A stretch of 64,000 nucleotides of DNA, taken from contig LS997562.1 of NCBI GenBank assembly GCA_000469685.2, positions 4,360,515 through 4,424,514 on the forward strand, given 5' to 3'. Shown piece by piece: positions 33,781 through 45,199 of the stretch. The first letter of the stretch is position 1; each line of letters opens with the position of its first letter. Under the pieces are notes generated by a model. That model saw only the letters and a list, made by a program, of their open reading frames with translations. It was not told the DNA's origin and made no database searches. The DNA comes from Haemonchus contortus (Eukaryota; Nematoda; Chromadorea; Rhabditida; Trichostrongylidae). The position numbers were made by a program, and so were the translations under genes.

Positions 33781-34249
33781 TTGTTTCGAATTATCGATTT
33801 TAAATTTTTTGTTCCTTTTCTTAAAACTGAACACACACGGAACATTCAACTGTTAGGCAATCAAGGTCTCGGATGGTACTTACAAATGATCCGACTTATG
33901 ATAGCAGCATTATCGTATATCGTTATCAATGGACCTTTTTTCACAGAGATATTATTAGTCGAGAATACCAGAATACTGACGGTCGGTTGAGTTTTGTCGC
34001 AAATGATATCGAAAAAAAGTATCGTTCATTGAGTTACAAACCTTGCCGGGAAGCAGTCGTAATCTAATAGCAAGAAACGAACAAAAATCTCATCCGCTCA
34101 TCGTAGTTCAGCTCATGGGTCTCTAACACTGTCCTTACCACTCACTTTTGTCACCGTACCCTACCATCCCGTCTTATTGAATGAAACATGTCAGAGAGTC
34201 AGTGTTTGAATATGAATATCAAAGCCATTAAGATATAATTGGTTAGTAG

Positions 34250-34945
34250 CTGTTATTCCTTGAAACCGCTTATCAGCACTTATCAGTTGTTATCGATTCC
34301 TCTCTTAGAGTACCTACAACCACGTCACATCCTACATCACCTACTAAAATGCCAAGGTTTCACTGTTGACACGGAGGGGATTACAAACCCAGTAGCTCTA
34401 ACCTTTTAGGCTCTTCGTCAGTTCCGACCCGCTTGTTATCAGTCCTTATCACCTCAAGCCTCTCTAAATACCAGACCGCCTACTAGAGTGCTATATGGAC
34501 AATATGAAAGACGTCGTAGAGCTGAAGGTTCCCGCCTCCTATGGCTCGTTATCGGTCTCTAACAGTTATTATCAACCCTAATCACACATCTACGGTCCCT
34601 TCTTAACCCACATCCCTTACTAAAATGCCAACGCCCCACCGTCTAGACAAAGGCGGTAACAAGCTCTACGGCTCCCGCCTCCTGAGACTCTTTATCAGCT
34701 CTTTTCAATTGTTATCACCTCCTATCACACATCATCGGTGTTCCCATCATGCCGCTTGTACTCCTGCCAAATATGAACGCTCCAGGTCCACGTAAACAGG
34801 AGTTGTGCACTTGCTTCAAAAATTTCTATCGCGCAGCCCCGCCCTCTGTGGTCGGAGTATGGTCCTGCTACCCACAACAAGTGTTCCCATCCTGCCGCCT
34901 GTACTCGTACCAAATTTCAACGCTCTAGGTCCACGGGAACGAGGA
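34250..34945. repeat. Degenerate tandem repeats and minisatellite relatives
   Basis: Loose units of about 150 bp with ACTAAAATGCCAA and GTTATCRSTC motifs (34260-34735) run into two units related to the 13690-14445 minisatellite (TCCTGCCGCCTGTACTC and ACCAAATTTCAACG). No coding. Confidence 0.5.
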
Positions 34946-34949
34946 TATG

Positions 34950-35560
34950 AATTTCCGGTCAAACACACACACAAACACACCGACAACCCATCAGACACAC
35001 TTAGCAGGTTATATATGGTAGGATGGTCTGAACATCGGTCAAACTCGCTATCAACTTTATTTGTTCAACCAGTGGGATCGCTCAGCTTACGCCGGGCCTC
35101 ATTCCCTACTCTGACGAATAATCAGAAAATGTGGTCAGAGGGAGGCATCGCTTTTATCTAACACTGAGGTTAGAGTGCGGAGAAGGGGCAGTGACCATAC
35201 CTGTGCTTCAAAGCAAAGAAATGTAGTTGTTACCCAGCCTTAGGAGGAGAGGAGCGGCGGGCTAAGAAAGTTTCTAAGCAGATTTGTGGGTCAACCTCCC
35301 AATATGCACTCTAGCGCTGAATTATGAGAAAAAAGCGGAGGCCAGTACAGATTGAAATCACAGATTCGAATTATCAATTTCATTCTACATTATTCACTTC
35401 ACTCCGCAGTGCTCACTCTACTCCATCAACCAGCCCACCACCAACTTACTGCTTTATTTATGCGAAGGAAATGTGAGAGCTAATCATAAAGTTTGACGGA
35501 CGGGCAAACGGTCACACATACAAACCGACAAACTGACACACTGAGTTACTGCTTTATAAA
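34950..35560. repeat. CA-rich run and CAAAC/GACA-rich ending
   Basis: AACACACACACAAACACACC at 34962 is followed by TTATATATGGTAGGATGG. A second similar ending at 35500-35560 finishes in TGCTTTATAAATGAGAG. Both resemble 14570-14640. The sequence between them shows nothing recognisable. Confidence 0.45.
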
Positions 35561-35837
35561 TGAGAGAGATTCTAAATTTCAGCGGACAAAAATAATCATT
35601 ATGAAACACATGACCTCCTTAATTTACCCAAAAGAAACCCGCGCATTCCAAGAGCGTGGAGGTTCCGTTCAACTATTGGATAAGAAATTCTTATGTAATT
35701 ATTCCGTGATTGCCCTTTTTCCTGATCGATAAAAGAAGACACTTCGGTGGCTATTAGTACAGGAATGACAACATTCAATTACTCACACTTTGTAGTTGTA
35801 GACGATATTCTAATTAGGTGGACACTGCTGTGGAAAC

Positions 35838-38291
35838 TCAACCTGAAATTGTAAAAACGAATAGATAATAGTCAGGGTATAGTCATAAAAAGTCATAATA
35901 CAGATATCCTCAAACTCTGCTCAAATGAGTAGCTATATCGATGAGAAAAACTTACTGAAACTGTAACCACAAAGGCCTTGTGGCCCACAGGTGGTTCCGG
36001 AAAATACTGCGCTACAACTACTATCCGTATTGCATCCATTTACTCCTTGAGTACCTGGGTAAATCGGTTTGCCCAGCTGCGGCCTGAAAGTAGTGTCATT
36101 AGTTCATGGTAAATCGCTCAATGCTGGTTGATTGCGCTCAAGTGCGCCATGCACACCGTCTTCTGTTCAGTATTGTGATGGTGGGATACATACGAAGACA
36201 GAACGATTGCGTTGGGAAAAGATAATGAGCAATTCATACTCTGATGGGGACGCTAGCGCAAGGATGGTTGATCAAATGACTTCTAACAGCTCTGATAGTA
36301 CAAATGTTCCTCGGAAAAAAGGGCTCATTACCAATGACAGTAGGTGCTGCTTCACAAAAAATGAGCGGGTTCAGTGTATTTCGTTTGTTTTTCGTTTTTT
36401 CTGAGATGAAAATAGGAAAAAAGAAACCCACGCAGAATCGAACACGCAAGCTACCACAGCAACTGGAGGAGTTAAATGACTACAGCTTTGATCAAAGAGA
36501 AGACAAGCGATACAGGTGGTATGAAAAGGAGTTCAATTGGATTCAGGAAGATCAGCATTATCACGAGATGGTTATTGTGGTCACCTCAGGATGGATTGTC
36601 TTATGGAAGGGAATTTTCAACTTGAACCACTTTTCTTACACTCAGGCCGGATCTTCCCATAAACCGTCGCGTAATGCATTCAGACGTATTCCCTACGCTA
36701 ACTTGGAGCCTCTTGAAAACTTTGAAGGCAGCAAAATAATTCCACAAATAGGAAATGTTGAAAAAGTCATGCATCAAATCAGCACAAGAACAACTGGGGG
36801 AAAGTCCTTCGAATTTGTTGCTTGTTCTCTGCTTTTTCTTGATGAATAAAGAAGAAACCTACGCAGAATTGAATATGCAGGCTACAACGGCCCTTGGTGG
36901 CTCTATCTGATTACATTCCTGATATGCGCATCCAGCTTTTGTTGACTTGTAGTAGATCATCTGAAAAAAAGCTCTGTCATTAGCTTACTCCAATGCAACA
37001 TCTTGGAAATTACAACATCTTGGAAATTAGAATATTTCATCAAAAAGATGTAAGGGGGCATAGGGGAGAAAGCATATCCGCATCCGTCTCTTCGGTCTCT
37101 TGCTCGCCCTTTCTCGAACGAACACTTTTCGCAGCCGCCACTCCTCACGTCGGCTCGCTTGCTGTGAGTGTAACCTCATCACCGTTCATAAATTCGATAT
37201 ACGTATTCATGGTGCCGTGTAGCAACTGCCTTCATAGAATGGTGCCCCAGAATCCTACAGAGTGCAGCTCACATATGTACAGTTTACACTTTGTCGTACG
37301 ACATGGGGAGGGTATTTCTGACAGTTCTGTCGTAGATTATTTAAGCCGGATATCTGCTCCCTTTTGTGATAGAAAAAAGGAAAATAATCGAAAATCTCAC
37401 ATTTGCAAAATCCTCAATGTTTTGGTTGGTATACGTGACCTGGTTGCCGAAATTTGTATATAAAATCTCTTGCATCCAACAGGCCAAGGCAAGATTTATC
37501 ACAGTAGTCTTATTCAAATAGTTGCCTGGAGTCTGATAAAACCTTGAAACAGACACACTGAGCGTACTCTCTACCTTTTCAAAACTTGTACTGGAAAAAG
37601 GAACTCACGTGTAGTAACTCATTGATGACCCTGATGGAGTGAAGTCTTCGGGTTGGCATTGAATAGTATTGATTTGGGCATACACTTCCAGCTCAGGACT
37701 ATATTCCTGAAATTGATAGACGTTTAATCCAGCGACCAGCAGTTGCTTTACAGAACAGTTACACTCGTTCCCAAAGTATCGTAAGGTAATGAGGAGCGAT
37801 AGCAATAGTAATGGCTACTGTTTTACCAAAGGACACCACAGTAGATTCATGTATTCCAAATGTATGGAATCCTTACTGCTGAAGCTACATTCTCAATGTG
37901 GCTAGCTGTGAACGTTGCTCGTTGGTCTTCAAGACAAATCGGGTCAGGATAAAAGGAGGTTATGTGCTGTGCTGTGCTTTGAAGGCTGCTTTCATTGTCA
38001 TAAACTACTTGTTTTAAGCCAACAACGGCGCCAAGCACGAGAGACGCGGGCGGCGATCGATGTCGCTCACTGAACAACGCTATAGCATGCTGATAGACTG
38101 GAATTCGCATTCATGGCAGACTGCTTTGAGATATTCCCAAGTACATATTTTATATAAAGTGAGCAACTTGAGACGTACCACTTGGAACATCTGCAAAGAC
38201 GATGGTAAAGATCCAGACGATGTGGACAGGTCACCTTTGGCTACCTTTTCTCTATAACCGTTGATCAACTCGATAAATAATTCGGATTGAT
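35838..38291 (-). CDS. CAP/SCP-TAPS secreted protein gene B
   Basis: Six exons are supported: 38179-38291, 37609-37706, 37401-37542, 36863-36960, 35956-36083 and 35838-35842, the last with the TGA stop at 35838-35840. Phases agree at every junction, and introns 3 and 5 have clean TTTCAG acceptors. Exon 1 reads ELINGYREKVAKGDL; exon 2 EYSPELEVYAQINTIQC; exon 3 LALACWMQEIL; exon 4 [16 protein letters not shown]. Exon 5 is a four-cysteine hinge with GKPIYPGTQGVNGC and [12 protein letters not shown]. The CAP fold is clear, but HNxxR is INxxR and the GHxTQM His is Asp. The product is probably secreted; the signal-peptide exon upstream of 38291 was not found. Unlike gene A it has no mucin tail. Confidence 0.85.
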
Positions 38292-39031
38292 CTGGAATTC
38301 ACAGAAGTCACCATGCGATCGCTTTCATTGAATGTCTGGGCAATTTTATGTGACATGAGGATCACGATAAGCCAGATAAAATCACAGGGTTGACTGGGAG
38401 CAGTACGATTAATTGTTAGGGAGGACCCACGCACCTCTTTATTTCTCTATACTCTTGGTAGCATTGCATAGCTTGTCAAAATGGCTTGAAAATTTTTTCC
38501 TTAATGGCATTGAACCTGTATGTACGCAAACTCATCCAATTACGTCAAAAAAAGTTGTGTCATATTCCTTGAATCTGCGGCCCTCCAAGGACAGCATGTG
38601 AGAAATAGTTGGGTCAAAAAGGGGCTATAGGGAACCGGTCGGCCGACATACACACCCAATAGTGGCCGTGTTATGACGGCCTTGTTAAGGCTGACAATTC
38701 ACCATGGAGCTGACGCTGACGAATAGTACGCTCATGCGGGGAACATCCAAACGGTCACAAATCCGTAGTTTCGTGCAATAGCCTATCTAACTGCTTTCTT
38801 GAAGCCTTGTATTTCTCTCAATCCGCAGATTTCCGCGCTTTCTTCGCAATTTCCGTACTACCATGACTTCCGTCACATGGATGCAATTGACCACTAAGAT
38901 AACCCTGTTCTGGTTGTCAGAGGATTGTGCATAGCCTTATGAAGTGATTCAGTGAAATTGCCATACTCAGATCAGAAAGGTTGTTGAATTGGAATTTTGC
39001 CTATATGATATGACTACAAGGGCACTGTTTT
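38292..39031. other. Region upstream of gene B exon 1; nothing clear
   Basis: It should hold, or lie before, the missing first coding exon of gene B. I found no ORF with a credible signal peptide ending in the needed phase. Confidence 0.4.
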
Positions 39032-39033
39032 TA

Positions 39034-39245
39034 TTAGGTTGCTGCATAATTATTGCGGATTTTTTCGCGCTTTTTTTCTCTCGATAGAACTTGAATATTG
39101 AAATCGGTTTCTTCTAGAAATGATCTACTTGTTTTCCTCTATAAGAATATATTCAAAAAACCACACGCATCTTCGCAAAACTAGGAATTACTACTTCGAG
39201 AAAGATTGGAAGGTGGCCCAGTCATTCCGCGATCTCGATAACTTT
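39034..39245 (+). mobile_element. Mariner deletion-derivative fragment
   Basis: Starts after TA with TTAGGTTGCTGCATAATTAT, a mariner terminus. The next 200 bp match the reverse complement of the complete element at 48069-48631. The second end is missing. Confidence 0.8.
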
Positions 39246-39338
39246 TCGGCGATCGTTCATTAGGTGATCTAGTGAAGTACACATGACTTCCTGGCGGTCA
39301 AAGCACGATATTTTGATATTTTCTATTTTACCTGCCTC

Positions 39339-39535
39339 TATAGAGAATCCTCTATTATCAACCCGCGCCCAACCAAGTTGTTGTTTACGAATAAGAAAAA
39401 ATGAACCACCGAAGCAATGATAAAAGTGATATAATTGTTATTGTTTGTGTTGGCCTATAAAAGGCCCATACACTCGTAATAAAATACTTCTTCCCACTCT
39501 CCTCCGACGTCCAGCGGCCCACAGGGAACACTACA
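39339..39535 (+). repeat. BEL 5' LTR
   Basis: Contains a TATA box (CCTATAAAAGG, TATAAAA at 39456-39462) and an AATAAA signal at 39478-39483. It begins TATAGAGAATCC and ends AACACTACA. Confidence 0.93.
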
Positions 39536-39537
39536 AC

Positions 39538-39554
39538 TGGTGCATCGGCCGGGA
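39538..39554 (+). promoter_or_regulatory. BEL primer-binding site for tRNA-Gly
   Basis: TGGTGCATCGGCCGGGA lies two bases after the LTR. It is complementary to the CCA end plus 14 bases of nematode tRNA-Gly(GCC) (known family sequence), which would prime minus-strand DNA synthesis. Confidence 0.85.
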
Positions 39555-39715
39555 CACGGATCCAGAGCCAAAGGAAGCAGCCGAGTCAAAGAAGCCTTCT
39601 GAAGGATATCAAGCGACTATACTTCTATAACAACAACACTCCTACTCCGACTATCGAACGACTATACTCCTATCTGTACACGGTTCTACTATAGTGACGT
39701 AAGTGACTTTTCACT

Positions 39716-41770
39716 ATGTCGTCATCCTTGGCATCCCGACAAGGGATTCTTCGTCGATCTATCAACCGACTGTCGTCTCTGTTGCACGACCACAGGGATC
39801 TTCTCGCACAAAGACTGGACTCAGGCCAAGAACCAGGGGCAGGAGATCGGAAGGTGCTTCTGAGAACAGCCAAGCGAGCAGAGACAGCAATCCACCTAGA
39901 GAGAGAAAGACTCGAAAGCGCAATAGATAAATATACCAGTACAGCCGACAATTTGGACGCAAACGTGCAAATACCGTCGGATACTTTAGAGAAAGTTGAA
40001 ACAAACGTCGAAGCAGCACATGAGCTCCTGGACGAAGCTCTGACGGCACTTACGACGTTGACAGTCCTTCAGCAGGAATTGGGGTCTTTGGAAGTGACCC
40101 ATTCATCGGAAACGCCTGTTACCTCATGCATCTCAAACATGAAACTAGCACCGATACCAGTTCCCAAATTTAGTGGCGAAATTTGGGAGTGGGAAACGTT
40201 CTGGAAGAGCTTCGAGCACAGTGTCGACTCAAAGAACATTGATGATATCTACAAACTGAACTACCTTTTGGACTCACTACAAGGAAGGGTTAGAGAATCT
40301 GTGAAGCACTTCGAAGTATCAGGAGCGGCATATCCTTTGGTGGTCGCATACCTCAAAAACAAATATGACGACAAGGAAGCCCTGATAGAAAGGCTCCTTC
40401 ACAATCTTCAATTCGCGCGCGCCCGTACAAACCGTCTAGAGGACCAAGAAGCGCTGTGCGAAGAACTGCAGTCTATCGTATCACAGCTCAAAATCAAAGG
40501 CGAACATGTTGACAATGTGTTTCTGCAAAGACAATTGATCAACAAATTTTCACCAGAAGTACAAAGACACGTCATCCGGCAGAAGACGAAGGACGAAGCT
40601 GAAGGATCGTGGAACACGCTGACATTACTGCTGATAGCTAAAGAGTATATCAGAGGAGAGCTCAGAGTCACACGCCAGATGAAGCAGTGTACCATTTGCG
40701 ATACATCGCAAGAGATATCCAGCAACCCGTATGAGACTCAGCACCGCAAAATTCGACAGAATCTCTGCTTCTACTGTGGAAAGAGTGGACATCAGCCAGT
40801 GAACTGCAACGAAGCTACGTCGTTGAAACAACGACTCCAAATCATTAAAACTCAGAAGCTATGCAGGAACTGTGGTAGAAAGGACCACATTGCTGCAAAC
40901 TGTACCGGCGGTACCTGTCGGTTATGCAGGGAAAGTGGTCACCATACTTCCATTTGCGAAAAATTGAATCTCTTACCGAGTGACGAAACACCGATTCCTA
41001 AAACAAATGCATCGATAAGAGCAACCACCAATCCCCAGACCATCAAGTCATCAACCGCCAAGAACCTTACGTCTACATCTGCTCTCGAACATCCCAAACC
41101 ACAGGATATACCTTCTCTCGAAAATTCCCAATACCCCTCAGAGGTCCAAGTTTTGGTTGGTCAAGCGCGGGTCCTGAATCCCACTACTGCAGAACTAGAA
41201 GAAATTTACGTTATGCTCGATACCGGAGCAGATCGTTCATTCATCACTGACGATCTCGCCGATCGGCTTCAACTCAAGGTTGTTAGTGCAACGAGATTAG
41301 AAATCAACACGTTTGGCTCACGTAAACCAATGAAAAAGACCTATACCAATACAGTTCTCAGAATGTGGGACATGGAAGGAACTGAGCATGAATTCACCGT
41401 TACCTGCATCGACACCATCACCACACCACTAAAGCGTAGCAGCCTCAGCACGGAAGACAAAAAATTTCTCACGGAAAACAATATTCATGTGTCCATTGAC
41501 CCATCCATCAAAAAACTCCAACCAGCGGTTCTTCTTGGATGTGCCGATCTCTTTTCAGTTCTTGATGTTGGATTGAAGACAGAATATACATTACCGTCTG
41601 GACTTAAACTGATTCCATCCAGATTGGGATATCTCATAACAGGACGAAACAGCGCACAAGTAACTAACCATGAGAAACCCCTGTCCAGACCGTCCAAAGA
41701 ACAAACACTCAAGAAGAATTACCGTCTCAGGAGGAAACACAGCAATCATGGGAACAATTCTGTGACTTGA
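39716..41770 (+). pseudogene. BEL gag-protease ORF
   Basis: 684 codons from an ATG. Residues about 142-310 form the BEL gag domain (DUF1759-type, motif PVPKFSGEIWEWETFW). Three CCHC zinc knuckles start at about residues 351 (CFYCGKSGHQPVNC), 383 (CRNCGRKDHIAANC) and 401 (CRLCRESGHHTSIC); these bind the genomic RNA. The aspartic protease has LDTGADRSF with its catalytic Asp near residue 502. The ORF ends in TGA just inside the palindromic insert. The frame that would continue into RT is a different one near 41700-41760, so an indel lies before the insertion. Confidence 0.92.
41754..41765. repeat. 12-bp direct repeat, left side of the palindromic insert
   Basis: ACAATTCTGTGA, repeated at 44222-44233. 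It reads as a target-site duplication in pol; a few edge bases (TGA, GAC) are also shared with the insert, so exact borders are ambiguous. Confidence 0.85.
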
Positions 41771-41850
41771 TGTTTTGTTAACTGCTGTTATTTCGCCGCA
41801 GTACGCGATCCGAAAGTCTCACAAGGTTGGCGATTTGTGGACAAAACTTC

Positions 41851-41923
41851 AGCCTCGGACGGGACTTGAACCCACACTTGTCCTTTCCGGGGACCGTGCT
41901 CTTATCCCTTACACTACCGAGGC
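41851..41923 (-). tRNA. tRNA-like gene, left copy 1
   Basis: A cloverleaf can be drawn: acceptor GCCTCGG/CCGAGGC, D stem GTGT/GCAC, T arm with loop TTCAAGT. The A box TAGTGTAAGGG and B box GGTTCAAGTCC fit Pol III consensus, and TTTT follows the 3' end. The anticodon loop CCGGAAA gives GGA at 34-36, but base 33 is C, the stem has a mismatch, and there is no long variable arm as Ser would need. Identity is therefore unresolved. This copy has one base changed next to the T stem. Confidence 0.75.
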
Positions 41924-42145
41924 CCCGCTTGCCCTCGCCTTCTTAATGGCTTATATGCCATAGCTTATCAGCACTCACACGTACAACGTGTTGAGCCGGT
42001 CGGCCAATATCAGCACAGAACCGTTAAGCTGTAAGCTTTACATGTTAGTACTTGTTTTGACTTGATGTTTTGTTAACTGCTGTTATTTCGCCGCAGTACG
42101 CGATCCGAAAGTCTCACAAGGTTGGCGATTTGTGGACAAAACTTC

Positions 42146-42218
42146 AGCCTCGGACGGGACTTGAGCCCGCACTTGTCCTTTCCGGGGACCGTGCTCTTAT
42201 CCCTTACACTACCGAAGC
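42146..42218 (-). tRNA. tRNA-like gene, left copy 2 (degenerate)
   Basis: Same structure, but the B box reads GGCTCAAGTCC and the 5' acceptor strand is changed, leaving a mismatch. It is probably a pseudogene. Confidence 0.6.
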
Positions 42219-42440
42219 CCCTCTTGCCCTCGCCTTCTTAATGGCTTATATGCCATAGCTTATCAGCACTCACACGTACAACGTGTTGAGCCGGTCGGCC
42301 AATATCAGCACAGAACCGTTAACCTGTAAGCTTTACATGTTAGTACTTGTTTTGACTTGATGTTTTGTTATTTGCTGTTATTTCGCCGCAGTACGCGATC
42401 CGAAAGTCTCACAAGGTTGGCGATTTGTGGACAAAACTTC

Positions 42441-42513
42441 AGCCTCGGACGGGACTTGAACCCGCACTTGTCCTTTCCGGGGACCGTGCTCTTATCCCTT
42501 ACACTACCGAGGC
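42441..42513 (-). tRNA. tRNA-like gene, left copy 3
   Basis: Matches the consensus unit with intact A and B boxes and a TTTT downstream. Confidence 0.75.
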
Positions 42514-42735
42514 CCCGCTTGCCCTCGCCTTCTTAATGGCTTATATGCCATAGCTTATCAGCACTCACACGTACAACGTGTTGAGCCGGTCGGCCAATAT
42601 CAGCACAGAACCGTTAAGCTGTAAGCTTTACATGTTAGTACTTGTTTTGACTTGATGTTTTGTTAACTGCTGTTATTTCGCCGCAGTACGCGATCCGAAA
42701 GTCTCACAAGGTTGGCGATTTGTGGACAAAACTTC

Positions 42736-42808
42736 AGCCTCGGACGGGACTTGAACCCGCACTTGTCCTTTCCGGGGACCGTGCTCTTATCCCTTACACT
42801 ACCGAGGC
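42736..42808 (-). tRNA. tRNA-like gene, left copy 4
   Basis: Matches the consensus in the tRNA; the spacer has one change just 5' of it. Intact A and B boxes. Confidence 0.75.
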
Positions 42809-43230
42809 CCCGCTAGCCCTCGCCTTCTTAATGGCTTATATGCCATAGCTTATCAGCACTCACACGTACAACGTGTTGAGCCGGTCGGCCAAAATCAGCA
42901 CAGAACCGTTAACCTGTAAGCTTTACATGTTAGTACTTGTTTTGACTTGATGTTTTGTTAACTGCTGTTATTTCGCCGCAGTACGCGATCCGAAAGTCTC
43001 ACAAGGTTGGCGATTTGTGGACAAAACTTTCGATTTGTGAGACTTTCGGATCGCGTACTGCGGCGAAATAACAGCAGTTAGCAAAACATCAAGTCAAAAC
43101 AAGTACTAACATGTAAAGCTTACAGCTTAACGGTTCTGTGCTGATATTGGCCGACCGGCTCAACACGTTGTACGTGTGAGTGCTGATAAGCTATGGCATA
43201 TAAGCCATTAAGAAGGCGAGGGCAAGCGGG

Positions 43231-43303
43231 GCCTCGGTAGTGTAAGGGATAAGAGCACGGTCCCCGGAAAGGACAAGTGCGGGTTCAAGTCCCGTCCGAG
43301 GCT
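43231..43303 (+). tRNA. tRNA-like gene, right copy 1
   Basis: Consensus copy on the opposite strand, transcribed away from the palindrome centre. A box, B box and T-run are intact. Confidence 0.75.
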
Positions 43304-43525
43304 GAAGTTTTGTCCACAAATCGCCAACCTTGTGAGACTTTCGGATCGCGTACTGCGGCGAAATAACAGCAGTTAACAAAACATCAAGTCAAAACAAGTA
43401 CTAACATGTAAAGCTTACAGCTTAACGGTTCTGTGCTGATATTGGCCGACCGGCTCAACACGTTGTACGTGTGAGTGCTGATAAGCTATGGCATATAAGC
43501 CATTAAGAAGGCGAGGGCAAGCGGG

Positions 43526-43598
43526 GCCTCGGTAGTGTAAGGGATAAGAGCACGGTCCCCGGAAAGGACAAGTGCGGGTTCAAGTCCCGTCCGAGGCT
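43526..43598 (+). tRNA. tRNA-like gene, right copy 2
   Basis: Identical by eye to right copy 1. Confidence 0.75.
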
Positions 43599-43820
43599 GA
43601 AGTTTTGTCCACAAATCGCCAACCTTGTGAGACTTTCGGATCGCGTACTGCGGCGAAATAACAGCAGTTAACAAAACATCAAGTCAAAACAAGTACTAAC
43701 ATGTAAAGCTTACAGCTTAACGGTTCTGTGCTGATATTGGCCGACCGGCTCAACACGTTGTACGTGTGAGTGCTGATAAGCTATGGCATATAAGCCATTA
43801 AGAAGGCGAGGGCAAGCGGG

Positions 43821-43893
43821 GCCTCGGTAGTGTAAGGGATAAGAGCACGGTCCCCGGAAAGGACAAGTGCGGGTTCAAGTCCCGTCCGAGGCT
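43821..43893 (+). tRNA. tRNA-like gene, right copy 3
   Basis: Identical by eye to right copy 1. Confidence 0.75.
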
Positions 43894-44115
43894 GAAGTTT
43901 TGTCCACAAATCGCCAACCTTGTGAGACTTTCGGATCGCGTACTGCGGCGAAATAACAGCAGTTAACAAAACATCAAGTCAAAACAAGTACTAACATGTA
44001 AAGCTTACAGCTTAACGGTTCTGTGCTGATATTGGCCGACCGGCTCAACACGTTGTACGTGTGAGTGCTGATAAGCTATGGCATATAAGCCATTAAGAAG
44101 GCGAGGGCAAGCGGG

Positions 44116-44188
44116 GCCTCGGTAGTGTAAGGGATAAGAGCACGGTCCCCGGAAAGGACAAGTGCGGGTTCAAGTCCCGTCCGAGGCT
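44116..44188 (+). tRNA. tRNA-like gene, right copy 4
   Basis: Identical by eye to right copy 1. It is the outermost right copy, ending 33 bp before the insert border. Confidence 0.75.
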
Positions 44189-44221
44189 GAAGTTTTGTCC
44201 ACAAATCGCCAACCTTGTGAG

Positions 44222-44233
44222 ACAATTCTGTGA
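44222..44233. repeat. 12-bp direct repeat, right side of the palindromic insert
   Basis: ACAATTCTGTGA, matching 41754-41765. Confidence 0.85.
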
Positions 44234-45191
44234 ATTTGAGAGAAATGGCACACACGAATTCACTGGTCCTGCTTCAGAAGAGCGACGACTAACGAATGCA
44301 GCAATATGGAAGAGATTTCAAGAAAGCATAGAGAAACGAGAGGACGGATATTATGTGCGTCTTCCATGGAAGAGCAACTCCAAGCAGTTGCCAGACAACA
44401 AACAGCTAGCTTATCGACGACTGAAAGCAAACTTGATTCATCTCCCAAAAAATAGTACAATTTTACAACAATATCACGACACAATCCTGGACCAACTAGA
44501 ACGAGGAATAATCGAAGAAGTGAGTGATGATCAACCTTCTGGAGAAGAGATAGTGCACTACTCAGCTCATCACGCAGTCATAACTCCTCAAAAGGATACC
44601 ACGAAACTTCGAATAGTATTCGATGCATCTGCGCACCTGAAAAATTGCCCTTCGCTCAACGATGTGCTGAATCAAGGACCAGTCATTCTTCCCAAATCAT
44701 GCGACATTTTGCTCCGCTTCCGAATCGGAGATACGGCGATAATTAGTGACGTTGAAAAAGCTTTCTTACAAGTTCGGCTTCATCCATCAGACAGAAACGC
44801 CACAAGATTCATGTGGGTCCGAGATATTCGAAAACCGCTCACTAAAGAGAATTCAGTCACATACCGCTTCACGCGAGTGACCTTCGGACTCAATTGTTCA
44901 CCATTCCTGCTTGCGGGTACCATTAACCATCACCTCAGAACAATGGTGCAGGACATTCAGCTCGCAAAGGAGATAGAAGACAATATTTACGTCGACAATC
45001 TTATACTAACAACATCTTCAACAAGTGAAGCTCTGAAAATATATCAAGACACGAAGAAAATTTTCAACGCCCTCAACATGAATCTGAGACAATTCCAATC
45101 CAACAGCAGCGACCTGAAGAATCAGATCACACCAACAGATCTCTGTCAATCTGAAAAACCAAAGTACTCGGTATCACATGGAATACAATAA
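44222..45191 (+). pseudogene. BEL pol: reverse transcriptase part
   Basis: Starts at the insertion border. It holds the BEL-type N-terminal QFCEFERNG stretch, then the RT core: LRIVFDASAH, a DVEKAFLQV metal-binding block, RVTFGLNCSPFLL, and the NIYVDNLIL active-site box near 44985-45010 (YVDN-type variants occur in BEL/Pao). It is open to 45191 and then lost by a frameshift near 45160. The first codons overlap the palindromic insert and are not a natural start. It would copy element RNA into DNA. Confidence 0.92.
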
Positions 45192-45199
45192 GCGACTAC

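Larger units (their letters stand above)
41766..44221. repeat. Palindromic array of 295-bp tRNA-bearing units
   Basis: The left arm has four full units plus a partial fifth (41766-43028). The right arm has the same units inverted (about 43030-44221). All mirrored pairs are centred at 43019.5. The middle 30 bp or so is not palindromic. The left arm is about 52 bp longer at its outer edge. Each unit holds one 73-nt tRNA-like gene and about 222 bp of spacer. The 62-codon open frames through each unit are translations of the tRNA and spacer and are not genes. Confidence 0.95.

Noticed and set aside
35300..35955. Mucin-like tail exon in gene B
   Set aside because: No Thr/Ser-rich open stretch is present; the acceptor at 35843-35844 leads straight to TGA.
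42441..42513. Confident call of tRNA-Ser(GGA)
   Set aside because: No long variable arm, C at position 33 and an imperfect anticodon stem; the isotype is left open.
41775..43969. Repeated 62-codon open frames read as a tandem protein family
   Set aside because: They are translations of the antisense of the tRNA-like gene and its spacer; the cloverleaf and Pol III boxes explain the sequence conservation.
41766..44221. CRISPR-like or ordinary satellite array
   Set aside because: Units are 295 bp, each with a tRNA-like gene, arranged as an inverted pair; this does not fit CRISPR and is more structured than plain satellite DNA.
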